From Candidatus Obscuribacterales bacterium (GTDB lineage: Bacteria; Cyanobacteriota; Vampirovibrionia; Obscuribacterales; Obscuribacteraceae), in assembly GCA_020050685.1 (NCBI GenBank), contig JAGVKG010000009.1, positions 1-45,528 of the forward strand: DNA of 45,528 nucleotides. The letters run 5' to 3'. Under the pieces are notes generated by a model, which worked only from the letters and a program-made list of their open reading frames with translations, had not been told where the DNA came from and searched no databases. A program made the translations under genes and the position numbers. Below are positions 33,761-41,257 of this stretch, piece after piece; position 1 is the stretch's first letter; each line of letters starts with the position of its first letter.

Positions 33761-35005
33761 ATGGCATTCGTATCAGAGATAGTGCAAGCGGAAGGTCACC
33801 TGGTTGACTCGCAAATCCTCACCGATATTTTCGACACAATAATTGCTTGCCAGGCAACTTATGAGGTGCTCGAATTCAACATCGGCCGCACCAACGACGA
33901 GATGTCCAAACTCAAATTGAAAGTACTGGCTGAAAATAAAGATCTCTTGGATCAAACACTCGGCGACTTGATGTTGCTTGGCTGTTATCCAATCGAAGAA
34001 GCAAATGTAATTCTCAAAGCAGCGGACATGGATGGTTGCTTGCCTGAGGATTTTTACTCGACGACCAATCACAAAACAATTGTTCGCCATCAAGGAAAAT
34101 GGCTGGAAGTAGACAACCAAAGAATGGACGCTGCGGTTTGCATTCAAGACAACATGCCCACTTGTCGCAAATTACGTGATATCACCCGTGGTGACATGGT
34201 TGTTTGCGGTAAAGAAGGCATTCGAGTGCTGCCGGAATTTAAAGCGCGCGATCGTCTCGGATTTGCTTTTATGTCCAACGAGGTTTCCTCAGAAAGACGC
34301 GTTGAAACAGCCGTGAAAAAAATTGCCGACATCATGCGCGAAATCAAACACAAGAAAGGCAAAATTGTTGTCGTCGCAGGTCCCGTGGTTGTTCACACAG
34401 GCGGCGGCGAATTTTTATGCCGATTGATTCGTGAAGGATTTGTATCCGTGCTTCTTGGTGGCAATGCAATTGCCGTACACGATATTGAAAATTCACTTTA
34501 CGGTACATCCTTAGGAGTAGATTTGGAGCGCGGCCTGCCAATCTACGAGGGACATAAAAATCACATGCGAGCCATCAATACGATTAGACGCTCAGGTGGA
34601 ATTGAAAAGGCCGTCAAAGACGGTGTTCTAAAATCGGGCGTTATGTTTGAATGCGTCCAGCACAAAATTCCTTTTGTCCTAGCCGGCTCGATTCGCGATG
34701 ATGGTCCTCTGCCAGAAACAAAAATGGATTTGATTGAAGCGCAAGATCAATATTCACATCATTTAAAGGGTGCAGATTTAGTAGTTTGTTTGTCTTCAAT
34801 GCTGCATTCAATTGGTGTGGGCAATATGTTGCCTGCCCATGTCAAAACAATATGTGTGGACATTAATCCTGCCGTGGTTACCAAACTTTCCGACCGGGGA
34901 TCATCACAAGCACTGGGCGTGGTTACAGACGTTGGACTTTTCCTCAATCTCCTCTCGCATTACCTCACAGGTACGGCTGGTCACGTCCCTGCTCAAGAGC
35001 AATAA
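33761..35005 (+). CDS. LOR/SDH-type ornithine cyclodeaminase (TIGR00300 family)
   Basis: A 414-residue protein of the family first described as a lysine-oxoglutarate reductase/saccharopine dehydrogenase-like domain. In Cyanobacteria the same module forms the C-terminal part of the arginine catabolic enzyme AgrE/ArgZ, and in methanogens the stand-alone form converts L-ornithine to L-proline and ammonia with NAD. The N-terminal domain (about 1-110) and the nucleotide-binding domain (KKGKIVVVAGPVVVHTGGGE, then VLLGGNAIAVHDIE and GTSLGVDLERGLP, LAGSIRDDGPLPE) are complete. No arginine-dihydrolase domain is fused. GGAG lies eight bases before the ATG. It has a structured leader and no close operon partner; the SGNH gene starts about 110 bp later. 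Substrate assignment is by family. Confidence 0.87.
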   Translation: MAFVSEIVQAEGHLVDSQILTDIFDTIIACQATYEVLEFNIGRTNDEMSKLKLKVLAENKDLLDQTLGDLMLLGCYPIEEANVILKAADMDGCLPEDFYSTTNHKTIVRHQGKWLEVDNQRMDAAVCIQDNMPTCRKLRDITRGDMVVCGKEGIRVLPEFKARDRLGFAFMSNEVSSERRVETAVKKIADIMREIKHKKGKIVVVAGPVVVHTGGGEFLCRLIREGFVSVLLGGNAIAVHDIENSLYGTSLGVDLERGLPIYEGHKNHMRAINTIRRSGGIEKAVKDGVLKSGVMFECVQHKIPFVLAGSIRDDGPLPETKMDLIEAQDQYSHHLKGADLVVCLSSMLHSIGVGNMLPAHVKTICVDINPAVVTKLSDRGSSQALGVVTDVGLFLNLLSHYLTGTAGHVPAQEQ

Positions 35006-35115
35006 AAGTAATTTATATAAGGCGAAAAGACAAACATTCGCCTAGCCGGTCTTGTATCATGCAAATTCTCGGCTTGATAACTGAGAATTTGGCTTCAGGC
35101 AGTGACCATTTCGGC

Positions 35116-36351
35116 ATGAATCAGTCTTTCTTCCAACAAGCAATGCGCGCCTTCAAGGAAATTCCCTTCCTTGGCGCTATCGTCTTGGTCCTGATTGTCA
35201 ATTTGGCGCTGGCAAGTTCAAATCCTTTTAAGGCAGTTGACCCGGAAAAACTACCGAGCATTCACGGCTGGGCCTATTGGGCAACTAAAGACTTGCTTAC
35301 CAGGCAGGACAAACCAAATGTCGTTGTCTTTGGTTCATCTGCAGTCATGCAACCGCTATGGTGGCAAGAAGCTGCTTATCGCGGCTCCGATGTTGATCTG
35401 GTCTCCGATCATCAAAGTCGTTACTTGGGACACGTAATTCAAAAATACAGTCCTGCCACATCACCAAACTGTTTTAACTTTGCCCTGCCTGGCGCCATGC
35501 CATCAGACGAGTACATGATCATTCAAACCATGATCAAGTCTAATCGCCAGCCGAAAATTATCGTCATGGGATTGCACCCACGCGATCTAATGGACAATTC
35601 GTTTAATTGCGCTGCTTCTTCCAAACACTATCAATACCTTTCTCGCTACAATCCGGATTTGGCCACAAGCTTGCTCAATCTTTCCATGCCACAATTGTGG
35701 CGGCGCCTTGCTTATCAAGTTGAATCGCTCTTATTTCTCAGACAAAAAAAGAGTGAAGTGCAATTGGTGGTATCAGAAGAAATTGAATCGGCCGAACATC
35801 CCTGGCTTTCGTGTTTGCCGGAAAGTCCGCTTTCCGCAACAGACTTGAAGGACAAGAAGCTGGCAATCTATGTTGATGAGATTGAAAAAGGTGTTTGGAT
35901 TGCTCATCCAACATCACCTTATCAATATGTCGATGCCACTTTTGATTGCGTGCGAAGATTCAAAAAAACGAACAACGAATTGTTTGTCAATCAAAAGGCT
36001 TGGTTGGAAATGTCGCTGGCAGCCTGCAGGAAAGCTGGTATCGGAGTTGTTTTAGTTAACATGCCACGCACGGAAATCTTGTCACGCGTCATGCCACCAG
36101 GAACCTATGAGCGACATGTGCAATTGATCAAATCATTAGCCGAGTCGTATGGAGACGCTTATCTCGACATTGATGTGTCCGGTCGTTACAGACTCGATGA
36201 CTACACCGACTGGATTCATATGAATGCCGGTGGTGGCAGGAAAGTTCTTGATGCAATCGGTGAGTTCATCGGCAAAGACAATGCGCTTGCAGCATTGATC
36301 TCTCCGGACAATACCGCCTTAGCAACAAAGGAGCGTGCCCATGCTCTTTAA
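35116..36351 (+). CDS. Membrane-anchored SGNH/DltD-like acyltransferase partner of MBOAT (copy 2)
   Basis: A 411-residue paralogue of the protein at 29749-30945. It has an N-terminal membrane anchor (about 15-35; FLGAIVLVLIVNLALAS), the block VFGSSAVM (Ser near 73-74), HPRDLMDNS matching APRDFMDNT in copy 1, a shared VLVNMP block, and DWIHMNAGGG with the Asp-x-x-His pair. The ATG at 35116 (MNQSFF) aligns with copy 1 (MNNLFS); an ATG at 35059 would add 19 residues. It overlaps the next MBOAT gene by 11 bp. Role: transfer of an acyl group, delivered by the MBOAT protein, to an unknown extracytoplasmic glycan. Confidence 0.82.
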   Translation: MNQSFFQQAMRAFKEIPFLGAIVLVLIVNLALASSNPFKAVDPEKLPSIHGWAYWATKDLLTRQDKPNVVVFGSSAVMQPLWWQEAAYRGSDVDLVSDHQSRYLGHVIQKYSPATSPNCFNFALPGAMPSDEYMIIQTMIKSNRQPKIIVMGLHPRDLMDNSFNCAASSKHYQYLSRYNPDLATSLLNLSMPQLWRRLAYQVESLLFLRQKKSEVQLVVSEEIESAEHPWLSCLPESPLSATDLKDKKLAIYVDEIEKGVWIAHPTSPYQYVDATFDCVRRFKKTNNELFVNQKAWLEMSLAACRKAGIGVVLVNMPRTEILSRVMPPGTYERHVQLIKSLAESYGDAYLDIDVSGRYRLDDYTDWIHMNAGGGRKVLDAIGEFIGKDNALAALISPDNTALATKERAHAL

Positions 36352-37822
36352 CAGCTTTGCTTACCTTGTATTTTTGCCAGTTGTCGTTGCTCTATATTGG
36401 CTCTGCCCATTTAAATATCGCGTGCCGTTGCTACTCGTAGCAAGCTATGTCTTTTACATGTTTTGGAAGCCAATCTACGGCGTGCTCATGATTGCGTTGA
36501 CTGTTGTGAATTACGGCTTTGGACTATGGCTGGGCAAACTGCAATCGGACAAGCAACTTAATGCCAGAAAAGCTTGTTTAGCTTCTGGCGTGATTGTCAA
36601 CGTTTTAGTACTCAGCTTTTTCAAATATGCCTATTTCTTGCGTGACCTGGCGAATTATTTGATGCAAGTAATTTCTCTTAAGCCACTGCCACCATTCAGC
36701 TTTGAAATTATTTTGCCGCTGGGAATTTCGTTTTTTGTCTTCGAGTTTATTCACTATCTCGTAGATGTTTATCGCGGTGGTCCTGTAGTTAGATCGCTAA
36801 TGGATTTTGCTTTGTTCCCTTCTTTTTTTCCCACACAAATTGCCGGCCCAATCAAACGCTACCAAGATTTCATTCCGCAACTAAAATCAGCACGCACGTT
36901 AAACATGCAAGAGTTCAACGAAGCAATTGAGCTAATCATTTTTGGCTTATTCAAAAAGGTTGCTCTGGCAGACAACTTGGCTGTTGTCGTCAATCGTTGT
37001 TACGCTCACCACGATTTGCTCAATTGCGCCGATCTCTGGCTGGCAGCATATGCGTTTGTCTTTCAGATTTATTTCGACTTTTCCGGATACACCGATATTG
37101 CACGCGGTTCTGCTCTTTTGATGGGCTTTAAAGTACCACTCAACTTCAAGCTGCCGTTGCTTTCACCATCCATGACTGAGTTTTGGCACCGCTGGCACAT
37201 TTCACTTTCCACATGGCTGAGAGACTATGTGTACATTCCCTTGGGCGGAAGCAAAGGCGGCAAACTCTTCACTTATCGCAATTTGTTCATCACCATGGTT
37301 GTCGGCGGACTCTGGCATGGCGCCAGTATGCATTTTGTCGCCTGGGGTGCACTGATGGGAGCAGCTCTACTCTTCAACCGCTTGTGGCGCGCCTTATGCG
37401 AACAAGTGTCCTTCTTGAATGAATTAACAGCCACCAAGGCATTTCATTACTTCGCAATCTTTCTCACCTTCCAAGTCTGGACAGTAACCTTGATTTTCTT
37501 CCGGGCTGAAACCTACGAAATCGCTTGCCGCGTTTTACAAAAGACTCTCTTTCTTTCCCTCCCGGTTCAAGCTACCGCTTCCGAGTTTATTCCCACAATT
37601 TTAGGCACAACCGGTTGTGTCACCTTCTCGCTCTTGCCAGCAATCTTACTGGTTATGGCAATCTGCCAGCTTCTTGTTTCGCGATTCAAAGGCACGCCAG
37701 GCATTATGCCAATTCCGGAAAATCGCATTCTATTCCGCTCGGCCTATTTGGCCGCGCTTATTTTGATCCTGCTTGTGGTAGCACCAGATAGCACACCACA
37801 GTTTGTCTATTTCCAGTTTTAG
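36341..37822 (+). CDS. MBOAT family membrane-bound O-acyltransferase (copy 2)
   Basis: A 493-residue paralogue of the protein at 30955-32406, with the same blocks: FFPTQIAGPIKRYQDF, FQIYFDFSGYTDIARGSA, FWHRWHISLSTWLRDYVYIP and the ending QFVYFQF. The His block reads GGLWHGASMHFVAWGALMG: the His of the usual HG pair is Met here, while copy 1 keeps it (AFHG). The ATG at 36341 has AAGGAG seven bases before it and overlaps the SGNH stop. The gene order is SGNH then MBOAT, the reverse of the minus-strand pair. Its last four bases overlap the convergent lipase gene (37819-37822). Confidence 0.92.
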   Translation: MLFNSFAYLVFLPVVVALYWLCPFKYRVPLLLVASYVFYMFWKPIYGVLMIALTVVNYGFGLWLGKLQSDKQLNARKACLASGVIVNVLVLSFFKYAYFLRDLANYLMQVISLKPLPPFSFEIILPLGISFFVFEFIHYLVDVYRGGPVVRSLMDFALFPSFFPTQIAGPIKRYQDFIPQLKSARTLNMQEFNEAIELIIFGLFKKVALADNLAVVVNRCYAHHDLLNCADLWLAAYAFVFQIYFDFSGYTDIARGSALLMGFKVPLNFKLPLLSPSMTEFWHRWHISLSTWLRDYVYIPLGGSKGGKLFTYRNLFITMVVGGLWHGASMHFVAWGALMGAALLFNRLWRALCEQVSFLNELTATKAFHYFAIFLTFQVWTVTLIFFRAETYEIACRVLQKTLFLSLPVQATASEFIPTILGTTGCVTFSLLPAILLVMAICQLLVSRFKGTPGIMPIPENRILFRSAYLAALILILLVVAPDSTPQFVYFQF

Positions 37823-39207
37823 ATATTACTACTACCAGGGACTTGGCTTTCTTGATCTTTGGCTTGCTCAGGCTTTGAGCCTTTGGCCACTTCGCTTGAA
37901 CCAGGCTCGGTCAACAAATCAGACAAAATCCATTCGAAGATTGTTCGCTTGCCCGCCTCAGGATTCAATTCATCTCTTAGCGATGTAGATGTGAAAAGCG
38001 GATGCAAGCCATCCACAAACGTCAGGTGATCAATATTACGAAAGACACGCGCAAGCCCAACATCCGTGGCGCCACGCAATTCTTTGACGGACGACTCATC
38101 GCCAAGAATATGCGTCTTCAAGGCGTTCTCTGGCAAATACAAAGCGCTGGTCAGAGGAGAAATGCCGTCGTTCAAATCATAAGCACGCACTGTTGGCGCC
38201 TTGGGATCTTGCTTACAAATCACCCGGCTCATTTCTGTATTTAACATCTTCAAGACCGAATGTTCAAAAGCCAAATGTGCTGGAACTGTACGCGTGGCGA
38301 AGAAGTAAGGCATCAGCATATGACTTTCAATGCGTGTTGTTGCCCTGCGCTTGTTAAATGAATTGATTAGATATCCGGCATAAGTAATGAACTTGCTCTT
38401 GTCCGGCAATGGCTTACTGTTCATCTTATACAAAGCAAAGTTGGCATCGGCAGCCACAGACAAATCACCTCGCGGGCCTAAGGGAATGCGCGAGCGGAAA
38501 CTACCGGCGTCCGGCATCATGCCATCGGCATTGTCCCACTTTAAATCGCGTGTCAGGTTGATATTGCGATCGAAATAAAGGCGATGAGCAACTGAGTGAT
38601 CGAGGCGCGACCAAAGGTGTGAGGGGTTTTTGTAAATACTGTATTGGAACCAGTTGAGTGTAAATAATGGCGAGCCATGAAATGGCGTACCAAAAGTCAT
38701 GACGCGACTGACAGTCTTGTCGACATCTTCGGCCATCATTGCTTGCTGAACAAGATTGCCACCAAGACTGAGAGCGACAATTGTCACCGGCTTGCCGCCA
38801 GTGATTTTGTGTAAGTCGAGCAAGGCCTTTTGGCATAGCGGACCAGTGACTGCAAGTGGTGCTTGCGTGTTATAACGAACCAAGTAAATCTTGTAGGTGT
38901 TCTGGAAGTCCTTATTGGCTTGCATCGTATCAATGAGTTTCTTCCAGTGGAAAGTGGCCACGCCTTCGCCGTGCAATCCGTGCACAAACAAAAGTGGCTT
39001 ACGACCTACCAAACTGGCGTCATCCCAGCGATAGAGCTCAACGTCCATGGGCTTATGCTTAATTTTGGTTCTAGGCAGGATTGAAGGCTCGGCGCCAAAA
39101 GCATCGCCAGCCTTGGCATCTAGCCAAAAACCGGTTGACAAGATAATAATAAAGGATAGGGCAAAGGCTAATAAGGCAGTTCTATTATGAGCTTCCGAAT
39201 GGTACAT
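37819..39207 (-). CDS. Exported lipase-like alpha/beta hydrolase
   Basis: A 462-residue protein with an N-terminal signal or anchor (ALLAFALSFIIILSTGFWL, about 11-29). LLFVHGLHGEG (about 72-82) forms the oxyanion region, and VALSLGGN contains the nucleophile Ser147 in an A-x-S-x-G elbow as in some bacterial lipases. FGTPFHGSPL follows the elbow, and HLTFVDGLHP provides candidate catalytic His residues near the C-terminus. The last 30 residues are low-complexity Glu/Ser/Lys. GGAGGGGG precedes the ATG at 39207; the frame extends to 39372 without support. Stop codons of this gene and MBOAT copy 2 overlap. It is divergent from the glycolipid glycosyltransferase with 53 bp between. Confidence 0.85.
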   Translation of the reverse strand: MYHSEAHNRTALLAFALSFIIILSTGFWLDAKAGDAFGAEPSILPRTKIKHKPMDVELYRWDDASLVGRKPLLFVHGLHGEGVATFHWKKLIDTMQANKDFQNTYKIYLVRYNTQAPLAVTGPLCQKALLDLHKITGGKPVTIVALSLGGNLVQQAMMAEDVDKTVSRVMTFGTPFHGSPLFTLNWFQYSIYKNPSHLWSRLDHSVAHRLYFDRNINLTRDLKWDNADGMMPDAGSFRSRIPLGPRGDLSVAADANFALYKMNSKPLPDKSKFITYAGYLINSFNKRRATTRIESHMLMPYFFATRTVPAHLAFEHSVLKMLNTEMSRVICKQDPKAPTVRAYDLNDGISPLTSALYLPENALKTHILGDESSVKELRGATDVGLARVFRNIDHLTFVDGLHPLFTSTSLRDELNPEAGKRTIFEWILSDLLTEPGSSEVAKGSKPEQAKDQESQVPGSSNI

Positions 39208-39260
39208 TTGAGTAGTTCCCCCTCCTGTAAGTATAACTTTTAGAATATAAATTTGAAAAT

Positions 39261-40454
39261 ATGAATAAGAACAACCTTTGCATCTTTTTTTCCGATACCG
39301 GTGGGGGACACCGCAGCGCCGCAGAAGCTGTCGCTGGTGGGATTGCCGAGCTGACCACGAGCCATCAGGCACAGAATGTGCCGGAAGTGCACCTGGAGAA
39401 TATTGCCGAACAAAGCCACCCGATTAACCGTGGTTTTGTGGAAATTTACAATTACCTTTTGCGCCATCACCAGCCGTTAATGAAGTACTACAACTGGTTC
39501 GTGGAGCAGGCCAAACCGAACGACTCGGACATGGCCTATCAACTTTGCCGACCGTACTTATATAAACTCCTGGGTCATTATGAGCCCAGCGTGGTTGTCT
39601 CGGTTCACCCAATGATTAACCACTATGTAGCCCGAACCATTCGGGAAATGGAATTGCAAACCAAACTGGTAGTTGTGGTTACCGATCCTAATAAAGTCCT
39701 CTGGAAAGGTTGGGCTTGTCATGACGCAGATCTGACAATTGCCCCTAATGATTTGGCATTCGAGACTTTGCTTAAGCAAGGCATGGACCCCAAGAAAGTT
39801 GCCACAATCGGCATGCCCATTCATCCGGACTTTCTCAGACCACCAAGTGTTAGCCGTGAGGACTTCCTCACCTCGCTCGGTCTTAAGCCAAACCTGCTAA
39901 CCGTAGCCATAAATTCCGGTTGGGCTGGTTCGAAAAAGTTGATGCGCGTTTACACATCACTTTCTCAGGCTGGACAACCTGTGCAATGTATTTTCTTAGC
40001 CGGACACAATCAAGAATTGTTCGAGCGCGTCAAGCAACAAGTTAAGACTTCACCCGTACCGACAGCCGTGCTGCCCTTCCACGACAACATGGCAGAGTTG
40101 ATGTCGTCATGCGATTTAATGGTCACTAAGGCCGGCGGTTTAACTACCTATGAGGCTTTGGCAAGAAGATTGCCGATGGCTCTCGATTTGTTGACCGAAC
40201 CCATGCCACAAGAGCGCGGCACAGCCGATCTGATGATTGAAGAAAAACTGGCAGCTCCACTTTATTCTCCCGAAGACATCATTCCGGTGGTGCGCAAAAT
40301 GCAACCCGGTCGAGATGAGCAACGCCTTGTTCTGCCGCCGGAACACGAACTCAATCGTGTTGATGCGGTTTACGATATCGCCAGACAAATATTGCAGCTC
40401 TGCGATGGAGTATCATTAAAGTCATCGGCTTATTCATCAGAAAATCAGCTCTAA
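39261..40454 (+). CDS. MGDG-synthase/UgtP-like glycosyltransferase (GT28)
   Basis: A 397-residue GT-B glycosyltransferase. FFSDTGGGHRSAAEAV (about 9-24) is the acceptor-side glycine-rich motif of monogalactosyldiacylglycerol synthase and processive diacylglycerol glucosyltransferases; VVSVHPMINHY and VVVTDPN follow; the sugar-nucleotide site is in CDLMVTKAGGLTTYEALARR with the following PMPQERGTADL. It probably transfers a sugar from a UDP-sugar to diacylglycerol at the inner membrane. Cyanobacteria proper use a different first enzyme for galactolipids, so the product may be a glucolipid. No ribosome binding site is clear. An alpha/beta hydrolase follows after about 38 bp. Confidence 0.88.
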   Translation: MNKNNLCIFFSDTGGGHRSAAEAVAGGIAELTTSHQAQNVPEVHLENIAEQSHPINRGFVEIYNYLLRHHQPLMKYYNWFVEQAKPNDSDMAYQLCRPYLYKLLGHYEPSVVVSVHPMINHYVARTIREMELQTKLVVVVTDPNKVLWKGWACHDADLTIAPNDLAFETLLKQGMDPKKVATIGMPIHPDFLRPPSVSREDFLTSLGLKPNLLTVAINSGWAGSKKLMRVYTSLSQAGQPVQCIFLAGHNQELFERVKQQVKTSPVPTAVLPFHDNMAELMSSCDLMVTKAGGLTTYEALARRLPMALDLLTEPMPQERGTADLMIEEKLAAPLYSPEDIIPVVRKMQPGRDEQRLVLPPEHELNRVDAVYDIARQILQLCDGVSLKSSAYSSENQL

Positions 40455-40492
40455 GACAGTAGCGTTGCAGCTCTGAAAATCCGACAACGGCT

Positions 40493-41257
40493 TTGGCATA
40501 TGCGGTATTTCTCGTGCTTCTGAAAGTCAACCAATTTCTCAACGAAAAGCCCTTCGCGTCCAGCGAACGGCCTGATGTGGTTTTGATTCATGGCACCGGC
40601 GGTGATGGCACGCTCTGGACACCGCAAGTAGAAATGCTTACGCCACTAGGATATCGCTGCATTGTGCCTGAGTTAAGAGGACACGGACAGACACCGGAGC
40701 CTGGCGATCCTTGTGATTTGAACACTCACATCGAAGATCTAATCGAAACACTTCAGACCTGTCAAATTCGCTTTCCGGCCATTTTTGTCGGGCATTCTTT
40801 AGGGGCAATGATTGCCTGCATGCTGGCAGAAAGACATCCGGAAATGTTCTCCCAAATTCTTTCCATTTCTATGCCTGGTCGCGTGCCCAAACACTCAGCC
40901 AGGATTTTTGACTGGTTTCTCGGATGGCCTTATGGACGCTTGAAGGGCACATTCATTCATCGCCAGTTGCCCATAAGGCATCGCATTTTGCTCAGCACTG
41001 ATTTGCACAGCCTGCAACAAATTGTCTCCAATTTTGCCGATGTCAATTTTGTCGAGCATGATTTTGCTATTGCTTGCCCGGTGCATTTTTCCGTCGGTAA
41101 TTTCGACGTTGTCGCACCAGCCAAGCACGTGCGTGCCATGCATAAACGCTTGCCGGGTTCAACCTTGCAAGTGTTCAAATGGGCAGGACATTCTTGCATG
41201 GACGATCAACCAGATGCCTTCAACAAATGGTTCATGGACAAGATTGTTTCAATTTAG
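40493..41257 (+). CDS. Alpha/beta hydrolase
   Basis: A 254-residue soluble alpha/beta hydrolase. VVLIHGTGGDGTLW (about 29-42) is the oxyanion strand-loop, FVGHSLGAM places the nucleophile at Ser102 in a canonical GHSLG elbow, FSVGNFDVVAPAKH gives the Asp region and KWAGHSCMDDQPDAF the catalytic His. The start is uncertain: the frame opens with TTG at 40493, and a GTG at 40514 is possible; no ATG or ribosome binding site is near. It follows the glycolipid glycosyltransferase and may act on lipids or esters, but the substrate is unknown. Its stop slightly overlaps the convergent TPR gene (41254-41257). Confidence 0.85.
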   Translation: MAYAVFLVLLKVNQFLNEKPFASSERPDVVLIHGTGGDGTLWTPQVEMLTPLGYRCIVPELRGHGQTPEPGDPCDLNTHIEDLIETLQTCQIRFPAIFVGHSLGAMIACMLAERHPEMFSQILSISMPGRVPKHSARIFDWFLGWPYGRLKGTFIHRQLPIRHRILLSTDLHSLQQIVSNFADVNFVEHDFAIACPVHFSVGNFDVVAPAKHVRAMHKRLPGSTLQVFKWAGHSCMDDQPDAFNKWFMDKIVSI

